A stretch of DNA of 64,000 nt from Owenia fusiformis (lineage: Eukaryota > Annelida > Polychaeta > Sabellida > Oweniidae): NCBI GenBank assembly GCA_903813345.2, contig CAIIXF020000006.1, positions 35,070,436 through 35,134,435 on the forward strand. Direction: 5' to 3'. Positions within the stretch are counted from its first letter, which is position 1. Each line of letters begins with the position of its first letter. Below, piece after piece: positions 47,901 through 57,210 of the stretch. The notes under the pieces were generated by a model. It was not told the origin of the DNA. It saw only the letters and a program-made list of their open reading frames with translations, and searched no databases. The translations under genes and the position numbers were made by a program.

Positions 47901-50900
47901 ATGGATTCCATGGGGTTATGTTCAATCACATATCCTTGGCAAATGATTGGAATCGAATCAATACATTACAGTTCAATACACTATTACACTATTATGAGGT
48001 GTAATGTTGAGGCAGCGGTAGCACCTCAATAAGCTGACTGAGATGATCTGATCGCATTATTATATTCAAACGTCCTTGTATATTTTTGTTAATATATTAT
48101 CATTGTAATACATTAAAAGTATGTACTCTCCATTCTCCAATTTATGCGAGGTAATAAAGATTACATAAACATAATACAATATATGTTATATGCTGTGCAA
48201 GAGTTATAAGCCTGCAAAAATCCACAAAATCTAACAAACTTATTAAATGCACAAAATGGTACATTCACAATTCAATCATTTTAAAGCCATCATTTCATTT
48301 CTTTGTAAAGGAGTTTTTGTTGGATATAAAAAGTGTTTGGTTTGGGTTATCATATTAGTATCTCAATCTTGACAAAAAGCTAATTCATTATTACTCTATA
48401 TCATATCATATCATCTTCAAAAACATTTTAATTTAAAGAGGCTCTATGCCATAGGATAGCACAATCAAGTTATTCTCAAGATATATCCATGGTATGTGAG
48501 ATATTATATGAGCAATAACAATAGGACATCATTGATTGTCTGGGGGAGAAACCTATGGCATAATGCATCTTTAACTACTTCTGGATTGATTGTATTAATT
48601 TTTTTAACATCTATTATGCTACCCACCTTTCTTTCATCACTTTCCTTCAGCAGTATATGTCGTCCACTCGTCGGGTCTCCCGCCACCTCGTACCTGCCAG
48701 TCCCATCTACTTCAGGGGGTGGGGATGTTGCTCTTCCCTGTGGGTCAACCCATTTGTAGGTCTGATGAGTCTCGGAAGATCCCGGGACCCGCCCGATGTT
48801 CCGCACTTGAAGCTCTAATCTTAATGCTGCTTTTATAATCTGAAATTATATAATGTTTACTTGTGTAGAAATTATACTGATTTGCGGGACATCTGATCAG
48901 TTTGAAAAGGAATGCTTTTGACAGGCATAGAGAACTTGTTTATCCACAGCTTAAATTGAGAGCCAGGGGGGCTGTTTCATGTAAGACTGATTTAGAGAGA
49001 TGAGGAAAGGGAACTGGACGTTCATTATGCAATGATAAATGTAACCTACATGTATACCATAGATTGCTCAGATGCCTTTTTTTCAGGGATGTATGCCATT
49101 GCCTATTCAATATCATATAATACATGTTAAACCTAGTAAGAGCCTTTTACAATAAGAAATAGCATATTGATGCATATTTCATTTTATCATTTCCTCATCA
49201 TGCGCTTTTTACATAAATCAAGGGATGTTTCAGAAGAATGATTACGGTATAATCTTTAAACGTTCATAGCGCTTCGTATAAACAAGGCAATGTTTGCAAA
49301 TCTTTATTACACTGAGCTTATAATGCAGATACCATATGAGTTACTCTTCCTTGGATATAAGTATTCTGTTCTCCTGTTTTTGTAATTATTTCATCATACA
49401 GGGTGGGCCAAAAAAACGCCACTTTTTTCAAAATGCTATAACTTTTTTAATTTTTGATACAAAGTCATAATTTGCATACCAAATGAAACTTGAGGTTGTT
49501 ATCTAGCCATGGATCATGAATTCTACACTTTTGCTTGAATAAAATATGTCACCAGCGTCTCACTTAAACATGTGGTGTGCCATGGGAAATAAGCATAATT
49601 TGCAAAATGTTCCTGAACTGATACGCCCTGATGACCGCCAAGTTAATAGCCCTAATGCAAACCCCAGTGAGTATAGGGTATGGGAAGGTCTCCAGGAGAT
49701 GGTATGAAGGCACCCAATCTAAAAAATTGCCCAACTAAAGCTGGCAATTAAGACACGTTGAAAAAAATATAGCTAACATTTCATTGATACTGCTATATCA
49801 GCAAGGTGACTTAAACTAAAATCTATCATCAAATAGGGTGGCGGACCAATTGAACTCCTCTTTTAGATCAAATATAATCCCAGTTGAAGGACTTGTTACA
49901 TTATATTATTACTAAGAACCCTTGGCACTATATAACTGCAAAATTTGGGGTATGTAGGTTGGAAAATAAAAAAGTTATAGTGTCTTGAAAAAAAGTGGCA
50001 TTTTTTTGGCCCACCCTGTACAATAGAACCTGTATATGGTGAACACATTTATTAGAACCACAAAAAGCGTTCTGTTTGTTTAAATATGTTCACTTCAAAG
50101 AATGTTTCCAGAGAGAAATAAATGAATGAATGTTCAAAGTGTACATTAGGTTCTCACTACAGAGAGATGTTCACGAAGATATGTATTCAATATTTTTACA
50201 ATAGGAAAACAATTATTCATTTTTCTGATTCTGCTGGAAGATTTTCAGTAAGATAGTCCAATCACCCAGACTCAAATTTCTACTTTCAAGTATAAGTTGT
50301 CATCCTGCCATAAGAATATAGCCTTTAGAATTTTCTGTAGGATAGACTGGATGGTATACTAAAACTTCACCAAAGCGCAATATCAACGCAATGTGTCAAC
50401 CTTACACGCAACCTAAGAAAATGTTGCCTAGCAACAGAATGCCAAGGGAATTAAAATACAAACAAAAACAAGTGAATCATGAAATACAACATTGTCGAAT
50501 TCAAGTAAATAATTCATACTTATTCATGAATCAATTCTATTTAATTCCAAAAGATACTCTATTTTAAAACTGACTTTTAGTATACAACAGATAACCGGGC
50601 TGATAACCCTTATTTGACTTCTCTTATACAAAAGACCCATATATTTTTGTTGTAAGTATTATAGTATGTAAGGATTTCTTCATTCAACTTATTTTGTATT
50701 CTTATTGCCCTTATTTTATACAGAGTCTGTATAGAGACTGTTAAGTGGCTTAAAGTATAATTTGAAGAAGTTACAACGATTTAACAATATTGGATGAGGA
50801 TTTCATTCAGCTTTTAAAAGAAATGGTTTTAAATCCACTAAAATTCTCAAATCACAATGCCATAATGCTTGACGGTATATAGCTAAAAATATTTTTCGTT

Positions 50901-53900
50901 GCATTGATCTTTCATTTTTTCAAGGTCATTCTGTTTCATTAAGTATTTGAAAATACATGGTATTGCTTTTAAAAACTTTATGTCAACATTTGATAAAGTT
51001 CAAAACAAATTGAACAGAATATAGGGTATTGTGGTCGATTAACAAATATAAGTCTTAGAGGATATTGTCGAAGAAGCTGTATATTTTTTTATGTCAAATA
51101 TCAAAAGCCAAAGTAATTCAAGAAGCAAAAGAACATATCCCATATATAAAATCTCAAACCAATTCATCCAGTTACTGAAAGAATAAAGTAGAATATTGGG
51201 GAAATGATATGCGCAGGTAAAAATGACAAGATCTCAATATAGAAATAAATAGAACATTGAAGGAATTTCTAAGAGAATTTGATATATGAAGCTAGATTAT
51301 GGAAATCTCTACGAGTGGCAATCAATCCTTGTTATTGATTTAAATTTCACAAAGATCAACATTGGCTAGCTGTTATTGAAATTAAATGGTGTATATTGAT
51401 AATGAGTAAAACAGGAGAAAAGGCTTCCAGGCTCTTCAGTTGTAGATCAGCTCTTAACCGCTCTTAACCGCTCTAAAGAATATATTTGCATTTTATAACG
51501 GTTAATATAGACAGGAAAATAGTTTATTAATCCTTAATTAATCATATTGGCATATTACTGCACTAATGTTTGTTCATTCATATATCAAAGAATATTAATC
51601 TAATGATCTGCAAAAGAAAAGAAACTCATGTATGATATGAAAGAATTCTAAACATAGTGAAACTCGTATTTTCTAAACTTTTGATTTCAAATATCACCAC
51701 TCAAGATGGATGACCATACCCTTCCAAAGACTGTGACAATGTCTATAATCCTCTCTAAATTAGTTTTTTCATTCATTTTCCCTAGTCCAAACATAAAATA
51801 TAGTGAGAAGATAATATATACAGATACAGATACATTACATACAGATACATACAGATACATGTCTTTAAGAAACTAACATTCATTTCCCATAAGTCGCATG
51901 AAACATACATGCTACAAGTTTCATTTTCAATCTCCATATAATGGAAAACAAAGATTCCAATAAAGACAAAAAATAGAGAGGATAACAATAGAGAACAATA
52001 ATAATGTTATGATGACTCATTGTTAATAGGAACAATGAATTAACATGCAAAATGACACTACCTGCCATTTACTACAGATGCCAAACACCAAATGCCGAAC
52101 ACCATTTACAAAATGTTTGAGACAACAATTTGTCACCACTTGTGATGCTGACATAAAAAGAAGATCAGCCTAACACAAAAATTAGAAATTCAGCCATGTT
52201 TTCTTTAAATTCAATGCGATCTGTATGTTCCAATATGCAGAAATCATTGCTTGTATGTGTACATATTAGTCTATAGTTTGCCAGAAAAATTGATCCACTA
52301 TTGATGTGCTGCTAATCCCACAAAACAGCATTTTAATCAAGTTTATCATTTAATTAAGGGGATAATAGTAAGATCAATATTGATGTTGTCAAAGGTGACC
52401 TGACAATACATGAGAAATTCATGAGCTATATAATGTACTGCTTAATAGCCCCTGTGGGCTTTCTGGAAGGCCCATGAATGTTTCTATTGTGGAACGGAAG
52501 TATATTAATACAAGTTTCTCTATGATATATTGTTAATCAATTATGTATATAATAATTTGGTTGATTATTGTCTTCCCACTGTTGAATCGTATTTCTATCC
52601 TGATTATACACCTCCATATTCCTGGTCTAGGATATATATTTAATTTATAGTATCCAGTAAAACGTGTCTTAGTGAACACCTCTCTCTAATGAACACCTGT
52701 GTTTAGTAAACACTACTTCAAGACACATTTTACTAAAGGACTCCTGTATAAAACTCCCTCTCTGTAAGGAACACCTTCCTACAGTGAACACTTTTTTGTG
52801 GCTCAATTGCAGGTCTTACTGTATTGTTGAAAGTAGTCTCTGAACTGAACACCCCCCCCCACAACACTTCCTGCATAGTGGGATGACAGGGGCTTAAGGG
52901 GCTTAAAAGGCTATCTATATTCAGGTATTGTCTCTGATGTTTGAAAAAGCATACAGTTTTTTTAATGTTAAAGTGTGAAAAAGACCAATTAAAAACCAGA
53001 ACAACGGCAATTGCAAAAGCATTTTTCAAAATGGCCGCCTGCTACCCAAAATGTCATTAGACATTGTGCCATGCTTAAGTAGTATTCACATACTAAATAT
53101 AAACAAAATCGCTCCACTACTTTTTGATGAAAATGAGTTAATTTCTCGAGCAAAAGTTTAACCCTAAGGTGTTATTTTATAATAAAATTGCGTTAGAGAG
53201 GGTTTCAAACGACATATACATGTATACGCAATTTTATAACAACACCATGAACACTGTGCACTGATTTTCGGCAGCATGATTTCCTAAATATGACAGAAAT
53301 ACGAGCGACTTCTTGATTTAGAATTGTGAACAATTTACAGCATTAAAAAAACTTTAAACATTTAACTATTTTATTAATATCTCCAAAGAACGAGAATCAA
53401 ATTGACCCATCTTCACTTTTTGATATGTTTGGATGTTTTCTAAGAGGTTCAGGTACTCAGACCTTCACAATTTAAAGATCTTAATCAGTTCAAAATGTTC
53501 GGGGTTTTTCTACTTTTGCCATTCGGTAAATTATAACCGCGTTAAAAGTAAGCTTGGCTTTACTTATACAGTGAAACTTGACTTAGAAAACACTCTTCTG
53601 TAAGGAACACCTGCTTTACAAGTTATAGAACGTCTTTCAAACTATGCATAAAATTTCAGTCAATTTTTTCAGTCTGTGTCAGAACACCCGTCTATACATG
53701 TCTGTAGTTCACATATTCATAATCAAGTTTTACATCTTTTTTATCTTGTGTTATATTTTCATATCCCTATTTATCAATACAATTCATTACAACACTGCAA
53801 ACATCTCATTCACACGAGCATTCATATTTTAAAAATGATCTCTTGTTTTACTTTGTATACTTTTTTTGTAATAATATCAAAGATCAAGCAACATAATAAG

Positions 53901-56717
53901 AATAATGTACATGCAGATGCTAAAGGTGAACTTATAATCACAATCATAAAAAGTGCAACACAATTAAACTGGTTCTAGAATCGATCCTTTCTTTAAGATC
54001 TGTATAGCCAAATATAAAAATAATTTGATAAAACACAATAAAAAATAAGATTTATTCACCACAAAAGGATCTCACGAGCCATTTTATTGGTTTGAAAAAC
54101 CAACAAATATGAAAGGGATTTCGGGATCTAAAGTTTGGTCTGACAACATAAAAGGGGGTTTATTCTTGTCAATATTGTCTCAATGTATTTGTGCCACTAG
54201 TGATCCTAACATACGACGTTCTTAACCAAACAGATTGGAAAATTACTTAACATATTGTTAAACCATGTAGATTAATTTTCAAACTTGTTGGATGAATGTA
54301 AACTTAAGAATAAAACATGAGATTTTGATTGTAAGATTTTCAAGTTTTGTTAATACTCTAGGATGACTTCTGGTTTTGGAAACTGTCCAAATATGGCCTT
54401 ATTTCATATAGAGAGTTTACCTTAATCGCTGACATTGACGCTCATGTTAAATTGAAGAAAAACAATGTTTGGTTAACAAAACTTTAAAACATGAACTTGA
54501 TACTCAGTTACATTAAATCTTTCAAAATAATTTCTTATCTCTTTTTTTAACAAATTATTGTGTGGCGATTGATGATAATTTGGCTAATGTGAGAATCTAC
54601 AAGAGAATTGACTGGATTTACAAAGGGCAACATTCACAAAGAAAACAATACCAAATAAGACCCCTAAAAACAATATAAAATGATGTTATGATAAGGTTAC
54701 GGCACATGCACTCAACTAGCATGAAAACTCTCAATTAATTGCCAAAATAAGGCCAATTAATCGCCTAATAGAATAAAATATTAATGAGATCTACCAATGC
54801 ACATTTAAAATATTGATGAGGTGACCTGTAAATGAAATATCAAGTTGATCATAATTTTAATGCATATTACTTACAAAGCTTGAAAATAACATTGAGAAAA
54901 TCCTAGACACAACAACACTCTGGCTTCAATAAAAATCAAAATCAAAATTATTTTTAATTAGATGAAAGAGAAAAAATACTGAATATCATAACGCGATTAA
55001 TATCTTTTGAATGTTTTCAGTTATATGCTCAGGTATTGAAAACAACAATTGATTAAATCCCAGTGAAGTCAGAACACCATGTTTTACCTATGTAACAACT
55101 CAATGAAAAAACAATATATTGATTTCTAGAAGAAATGCCATTCTACGAGGCAAGATAAGGGACTATTAAGGGTATTCTATGTTTGCTTAATAAGACATCT
55201 CTATTGTCTAGTCACACCTCTGACGGCTAAATCTCAATAAATAAAGGTATGAGAGATGTGAACTTCCTCACATATTTTTAGAAGCTATACATTTCAAAAG
55301 ATAAATTTCATGCATTTTTGACCTTCTAATGTGTCATAATTTGTATATTTAGTAATTTCTCAGTAAATTAAAACAATTTGATCAAGTGACATCAAAAATC
55401 TGGAGCCATCTCTCTCATTTGATCAGGGTGGAATGGTTCAATATTCTACTTAATATGTTTATTCTAAAAAAACATTTATAGACTTATTTTCCGGCATCTA
55501 CACCTAGTTCAACTTTAGTGAAAGGTAAGACTGATGAAATATATTGTCTTTCCCATAACATATCCTGGTGCATTGCAAGCGGTCATTAATAAATGATTTA
55601 AAGCCGACTATACTATGATGAGTAATAGTAGGCAAAAGTTTAAGTAAACTTACATGTAATCCTAAAGTTTACACTCACATGTAATCCTAGAGTTTACACT
55701 TATATGACATAACCTTATAAGTTCAACACTTGTATGAACCTGTAGTCCTTCTGTTTTGAAAGACAGGAGATTTAACTTACGTAGGGTACATTACGTTCAT
55801 TTTAAGGTTACATGATAACATGTATAACATTATGTACACAAAGTACCAATGAAAAGTGCCTGCTGTGTAAAGTACCTGTCTGTTTGTACATCTATTATGT
55901 GTTGGAGGACAAGCTATAGGCAAGAACTTACTATAAGAGGGAGCAAAACACAACTCACCTTTGCTGCTTCCGAGTGTGTTATTTTACTGAACTCTATATC
56001 ATTGACACTGAGGATCTGATCTCCAGGGGAAAGACCTTGTTGCTCAGCTTGGGACAGGGGTTCAACTATTGAGATATAAATGCCCATGCCATGTTCAGCC
56101 CCACCTCGAATTGAAAATCCAAATCCAATGTTAGGGTCTCTTGAAGGTGCGAGTTCAACTTTTCTTATATCGTTATATTCCTCATATGGTGAGATATGCT
56201 TATGTAACCCTAGTGATGGATCGGAGTGCTGCGATAGTGAAGTATGTTGAGATCTAGGGCTTGGGGAAAGAGAGTTTGAAGCACGAGAATTGAGGATGGT
56301 TGCCCTGCTTGGTGACCTCTGCACCAATGTAGTGACTCCTCGTGGTAATCCATGAAAAGTTGAATATCCACTTTCTTTATGTATTGCTATACCAAGTTGA
56401 ATATTATGACCATGTACATACTGATCGTAACTTTGTTGATCGGATCTTGGAATAACCTTTCTGAGTAATGGTAAAATCTGTCTTTTTGCAGGTGTATCCA
56501 AAATAATTTTGAGATCCCGAGCAAAACCATACATATTCCGATTTTCGTGAAAATCACTGAGTGCTTCAACGAGATCTGAACGTTCCCGATCATTGAGAAA
56601 TGTTGTAAGAGAGTCCTGAAGTCGCCGCACATTTAATGACATAGTGCGTTTGGGTAAGCTGTGATCCCTGCTTACATGTCCGGGAAATCCATGAAATGCG
56701 TTCATTTCAAACTCCAT
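17821..56717 (-). CDS. WHRN: Whirlin (three-PDZ, two-HHD scaffold), complete gene
   Basis: Sixteen coding exons, all with consistent phases, encode 1212 residues plus TGA; vertebrate whirlin is about 900. Domains are HHD1 (about 28-100), PDZ1 (about 187-266, GFGFSIRGG loop), PDZ2 (about 325-405, LGLMIRGG), HHD2 (about 486-563), a low-complexity proline- and serine-rich linker (about 564-1100, with PPPPPP near 688 and SPRAPSPRAPSP near 930) and PDZ3 at the extreme C-terminus (about 1122-1212). PDZ3 contains LGIAIEGGANTKQPLPRI and GHVILEVNG, the signature that separates whirlin from its paralogue PDZD7, as does the N-terminal HHD. Known role: it binds the C-termini of usherin, ADGRV1 and myosin XVa-type partners and organises stereocilia tips, ankle links and periciliary membranes. 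The extra length lies in the linker (exons 7-14). PDZ1, PDZ2 and PDZ3 are each split by one intron. Confidence 0.96.
19041..19945. repeat. 184-bp tandem repeat in the left arm
   Basis: Five units with starts about 182-188 bp apart (ATGGCTGACCCCTATA at about 19237, 19419, 19603 and 19788, plus a diverged first unit). Each contains AAGGTTTCAAATTTACGAAT. They are non-coding. Confidence 0.85.
19950..20605. mobile_element. Palindromic AGGA-ended element, second copy
   Basis: Same family as 13812-14446: shared GACAGTCATATGTTAGATTT-like arms, GGTGCATATGATAGGCCATT and ATCAATATGTTGCGTTTTGA. The right flank is TTAA and the left flank TCAA. It is inserted at the inner end of the left arm of the large inverted repeat. 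Confidence 0.82.
23080..23820. repeat. 184-bp tandem repeat in the right arm (inverted)
   Basis: Four units in opposite orientation to 19041-19945 (TATAGGGGTCAGCCATGGCT near 23246, 23429 and 23612, plus an end unit), one fewer than in the left arm. Confidence 0.85.
24710..24868 (-). CDS. WHRN: Whirlin exon 15 (first half of PDZ3)
   Basis: Residues 1102-1154, ending LPRIINIQ|GTACTG. Contains LGIAIEGGANTKQP, the most diagnostic whirlin segment. Its acceptor and first roughly 80 bp are copied six times just upstream (24869-25740). Confidence 0.95.
24869..25740 (-). pseudogene. Array of six partial exon 15 copies in whirlin intron 14
   Basis: Copies of the exon 15 acceptor and its first 60-80 coding bases end at 24994, 25120, 25265, 25415, 25541 and 25691, at spacings of 126, 126, 145, 150, 126 and 150 bp. 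Each is followed by GGAATAAATGAGATTTC-type filler. Five keep the CTCTAG|GAAGAA or near-identical acceptor; the one at 25265 has lost the AG. Short copies read EENTLRSQM then VTVFKTSH and a stop; long copies keep RFPNEDEL. None has the PDZ3 core or a clear donor. They are exon fossils or possible alternative terminal exons. Confidence 0.8.
26039..26125 (-). CDS. WHRN: Whirlin exon 14
   Basis: Residues 1073-1101 (HVAKEQQGSVETKKKTSE ... RRHSPN). Acceptor TTCCTTTACAG, donor GTAAGT, phase 0. Confidence 0.82.
27130..27189 (-). CDS. WHRN: Whirlin exon 13
   Basis: Twenty residues (1053-1072), lysine-rich (NKLDEKRKKNFSDPLH). Acceptor TTTATTTTCAG, donor GTAAGT, phase 0 at both ends. Confidence 0.82.
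28498..28710. repeat. Fragment related to the 15060-15245 repeat
   Basis: CATAGCCAGCTTTGGCACGG with a G run, AAATTTCCAGGGG, then CCCTCCCCCAAGG at the other end: a diverged inverted-ended repeat in whirlin intron 12. Confidence 0.45.
28783..28881 (-). CDS. WHRN: Probable alternative first exon for a short PDZ3-only whirlin
   Basis: An ATG at 28881 opens 33 codons (MDSCLDYEPFKIPRPQVN...) ending at a good donor CTTCAG|GTAAAT in phase 0, which joins exon 13. No upstream acceptor gives an open frame in the phase left by exon 12 (TATACAG|TAA stops at once). It therefore fits a first exon from an internal promoter better than an internal exon. The product would be 193 residues with PDZ3 only. Mammalian whirlin also has short C-terminal isoforms. 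The start site is inferred. Confidence 0.5.
29256..29312. repeat. Three-copy tandem repeat
   Basis: AAGTGCATCAACGCCT repeated three times with one substitution. Confidence 0.8.
29655..30385. repeat. 22-bp minisatellite
   Basis: About 33 copies of TCTGATCTAAAAGTCAACCT plus TG, alternating with a GTCAAGCTTG variant that carries a HindIII-like hexamer. It lies in whirlin intron 12, upstream (in gene sense) of the proposed alternative first exon. There are no unique spacers, so it is not a CRISPR array. Confidence 0.92.
31374..31716. mobile_element. CG-rich islet resembling a TIR transposon remnant
   Basis: TGCCCTGTTAACCCTCACGC at the left is mirrored imperfectly by GTTGACAGCCCTGTA at the right. 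The interior has repeated CACGC/GCGTG words and is visibly richer in CG than its surroundings. A minus-strand open frame of 75 residues (31460-31687) carries no motif I recognise. It is probably a degraded non-autonomous element. Confidence 0.5.
31717..33400. other. Part of whirlin intron 12 without recognised features
   Basis: AT-rich; short open frames only and no repeat structure that I can support. Confidence 0.5.
33401..33546. repeat. Short palindromic MITE-like element
   Basis: CAGGCCTCTTAGACTTCCAC at the left and GTGGAAATCTTGGAGGCCTG at the right; most of the 146 bp can fold back. Confidence 0.7.
34127..34307 (-). CDS. WHRN: Whirlin exon 12
   Basis: Residues 992-1052 (VTISPKQPITINDSFPDYE ... 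YRPERRRSIDSIT). It completes the split Glu and ends in phase 0 at GGG|GTAAGT. RRRSIDS resembles a basophilic kinase site. Confidence 0.88.
35290..37115. repeat. 145-bp satellite array with embedded (CACGAT/CACGAC) hexamers
   Basis: About 12 copies of a 145-bp unit (CCAGAAAACAAGATGGC, then TTAATCAGCTCTAGTACTTG, then GAGCGGTTTTCCTGAAATGG). Spacing from about 35660 to 36384 is exactly 145 bp. CACGAT/CACGAC hexamer runs sit at 36598-36673 and 37056-37110, and the about 465-bp block holding them is itself duplicated. Since 145 is not a multiple of 3, frames rotate between units, and the His/Asp- or Arg/Asp-rich open frames are translated repeats. It lies in whirlin intron 11. Confidence 0.9.
37525..37650. 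repeat. Imperfect palindrome
   Basis: GGTTACTGGATTAACCTATC and CATAAAATAGAAGATTAATC plus CGGTAGCC form inverted arms around a short loop; MITE-like, in intron 11. Confidence 0.6.
38194..38981 (-). CDS. WHRN: Whirlin exon 11 (large Pro/Ser/Thr linker exon)
   Basis: Residues 730-992. Contains degenerate repeats (ITPPKTxETTxN, SPRAPSPRAPSP) and few predicted secondary elements, so it is probably disordered and phosphorylatable at SP/TP sites. It ends with two bases of a split Glu codon before GTAAGT; ignoring the splice, a TAA would follow immediately. Confidence 0.92.
39407..39640 (-). CDS. WHRN: Whirlin exon 10 (basic and poly-Pro linker)
   Basis: Residues 652-729, with IKKRSKLQMQQ and KIPPPPPPAVK, a possible profilin- or SH3-type proline motif. 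Acceptor CTATTTTCAG; donor AGAGG|GTTTGT is weaker than the others. Confidence 0.85.
39984..40073 (-). CDS. WHRN: Whirlin exon 9
   Basis: Residues 622-651, acidic at the start (FKDEDDGDPLLLAIQQ). Phase 0; donor GTAAGT. Confidence 0.85.
40560..40862 (-). repeat. Minisatellite spanning the exon 8 donor
   Basis: 42-bp units, each made of two related halves of about 21 bp, run from the last codons of exon 8 into intron 8. The first three units keep the sequence CAAG|GTAAACAT at 40841, 40799 and 40757; units farther into the intron are diverged. The 14-codon period preserves the reading frame (NISPSK / VNIYSSK type repeats). Confidence 0.85.
40841..40918 (-). CDS. WHRN: Whirlin exon 8 (Pro-rich; donor lies in a minisatellite)
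   Basis: Residues 596-621 (IEYIPPPPILVAAPS, ending NISPSK). The acceptor is TTTTTCCAG. The donor AGCAAG|GTAAACAT is repeated 42 and 84 bp further downstream in the same frame (exon would then end at 40799 or 40757), adding 14 or 28 residues. Confidence 0.85.
41252..41353. mobile_element. 102-bp hairpin MITE
   Basis: The ends CAGTAAAATCTGTCTAAGTG and CTTTACAGATTTCACTG are inverted, with TA on both sides. The body repeats GTGTTCCACTT. Related to 52655-52822 and the 63690-63860 region. Confidence 0.7.
41389..41484 (-). CDS. WHRN: Whirlin exon 7 (Ser-rich linker)
   Basis: Residues 564-595, low complexity (SLDSSLSTNSLSSSSVM). Phase 0 at both ends, 96 bp. Confidence 0.88.
42498..42593 (-). CDS. 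WHRN: Whirlin exon 6 (end of HHD2)
   Basis: Residues 532-563 (FTLLSEIRSIILPRD ... VLKREVAAMK). Good TTTCTTCCAG acceptor and GTAAGA donor. Confidence 0.93.
42885..43161 (-). CDS. WHRN: Whirlin exon 5 (most of HHD2)
   Basis: Residues 439-531. Contains QARLLLNENEKGTMNYY and ALLELLNTHAK, the typical start of the second harmonin-homology domain. Ends in phase 0 at GTGAGT. Confidence 0.95.
43493..43710 (-). CDS. WHRN: Whirlin exon 4 (second half of PDZ2)
   Basis: Begins VGDQILDINGHTF and ends after two bases of a split Ser codon (residue 439). It contains VVTLKDVRKLPHSR, matching the family. Confidence 0.95.
43980..44105 (-). CDS. WHRN: Whirlin exon 3 (first half of PDZ2)
   Basis: Residues 325-366, with the ligand-groove loop LGLMIRGG and GLGIYITGV. 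Phase 0 at both ends; strong acceptor and GTAAGT donor. Confidence 0.95.
45822..47086. mobile_element. Middle element, hAT-like, TAGGGCCGGAAC ends
   Basis: Begins TAGGGCCGGAAC and ends GTTCCGGCCCTA. The flanks GCATAATA and ACATAATA match at 7 of 8 bases, an 8-bp target duplication as made by hAT transposases. Subterminal TCGACTAGTTG-like and CAACTAGTTAG words are inverted. No transposase frame is present. Confidence 0.75.
46396..46809. mobile_element. Innermost palindromic element with TTAA flanks
   Basis: Long inverted arms begin GGACAGGGTGCATG and end CATGCACCCTGACC, with TTAA on both sides (46392-46395 and 46810-46813). Arms of about 200 bp pair over AGGCACATAAGTGCACTC-type text. It interrupts the hAT-like element, so it is the youngest layer. 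Confidence 0.82.
48627..48839 (-). CDS. WHRN: Whirlin exon 2 (end of PDZ1, inter-PDZ linker)
   Basis: Residues 254-324. It finishes PDZ1 (LRLELQVRNIGRVPG) and carries the conserved whirlin segment TYKWVDPQGRATSPP. Phase 0 at both ends; donor AAAG|GTGGGT. Confidence 0.95.
49399..50018. mobile_element. MITE with CAGGGTGGGCCAAAA TIRs, copy 2
   Basis: 620 bp with TA flanks; it is the reverse-oriented sibling of 16548-17172. The two copies differ by scattered substitutions and small indels, so they are not a recent duplicate pair. Confidence 0.85.
52040..52200. repeat. Dispersed repeat, 'CCAAACACCAAATGCC' type
   Basis: TGACACTACCTGCCATTTAC, GCCAAACACCAAATGCCGAA and AATGTTTGAGAC also occur, diverged, at 27236-27400 and in part at 14885-14935. 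Confidence 0.55.
52655..52822. repeat. Dispersed repeat, 'CAGTAAAACxTGTCT..GAACACC' type
   Basis: CAGTAAAACGTGTCTTAGTG at the left and GCAGGTCTTACTG at the right form inverted ends; the body repeats GTGAACACCT. Related pieces are at 22440-22930, 24496-24600, 41252-41353, 53565-53640 and 63690-63860. Confidence 0.6.
53030..53130. repeat. Inverted relative of the 3890-4140 repeat
   Basis: CAAAATGGCCGCC, then GACATTGTGCCATGCTTA, then AGTATTCACATAC, then ATCGCTCCACTAC. The same words occur in reverse complement at 3890-4130. Confidence 0.65.
55635..55710. repeat. Short tandem repeat
   Basis: ACATGTAATCCTA(A/G)AGTTTACACT occurs two to three times. Confidence 0.6.
55959..56717 (-). CDS. WHRN: Whirlin exon 1 (HHD1 and start of PDZ1)
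   Basis: Residues 1-253. The ATG at 56717 is the first in frame after an acceptor (TTTCTGTTTTACAG) at 56769, so the 5'UTR is interrupted by an intron. The exon ends EAAK|GTGAGT in phase 0, in the middle of PDZ1. HHD1 shows SLTTFLNDRERSDLVEALS. Confidence 0.95.
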
Positions 56718-56768
56718 TTTGATGGCTGTATTGTTTGTGCTGTTGTATGTTTATCCCATTTTTATCTT

Positions 56769-57210
56769 CTGTAAAACAGAAATATCATTGTATCAAATAT
56801 AAAATTAAATCCTATAAGCACATTTACATAAATACAGCACCGCATGTACACCATAGGGTGTACATGTTGAGGTGCTTTTAGTGCTTCTAAAGCATGTAAG
56901 ACCCATATATACAACTAAAATGGAATGACAAATTAAAATATCTGCTTACTTACCTGTTATTTGACTTACCTTTCTTAAAAGTCAATGAACTCAAAATTAA
57001 TTCAAACTGTCAAAAATATCTCCATCTTTGGCATAAAAATGATCAGTAATCTATTGATGAAAAATGAAAAACTGTGTTCCAAATGAAATTTGAAATATCC
57101 ATTGCAGCTGTGCTTTCATATTAAACATCAATAACTGTTGTAATTACCTTTCTGAATGCTTTGAAAATTGCATCCAAAAATCAATAGTTGACAACAAACT
57201 GGTCACGTGA
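56769..57210 (-). promoter_or_regulatory. Likely whirlin 5'UTR intron, leader exon and promoter-proximal region
   Basis: The acceptor at 56769 implies a non-coding leader exon upstream. Good donors on the minus strand are AACAG|GTAAGTAAG (exon edge 56954) and AAAG|GTAAGT (56970), with another at 57148. A palindromic E-box TCACGTGA (57203-57210) lies just beyond and could be promoter-proximal. The transcription start is not resolved. Confidence 0.4.

Larger units (their letters stand above)
44106..48626 (-). other. Whirlin intron 2 (4.5 kb) with a three-level nested insertion
   Basis: Contains the TIR element 45001-47347, in which 45822-47086 is inserted, in which 46396-46809 is inserted. The parts outside (44106-45000 and 47348-48626) show no recognised feature. 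Confidence 0.75.
48840..55958 (-). other. Whirlin intron 1 (7.1 kb)
   Basis: Splits PDZ1. It holds the MITE at 49399-50018, a CAGATACATA simple run near 51830, a dispersed repeat at 52040-52200, hairpin-like repeats at 52655-52822 and 53565-53640, and a 'GGCCGCC' repeat at 53030-53130. The remaining sequence shows nothing I can support. Confidence 0.7.

Noticed and set aside
47348-48500. Possible retroelement remnant in intron 2
   Set aside because: No reverse-transcriptase motif or long frame could be found on either strand.
17821-56717. Assignment to PDZD7 or harmonin instead of whirlin
   Set aside because: An N-terminal HHD plus a second HHD after PDZ2, and a C-terminal PDZ3 with LGIAIEGGANTKQP, fit whirlin. 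PDZD7 lacks the N-terminal HHD, and harmonin has a different PDZ spacing with a coiled coil.
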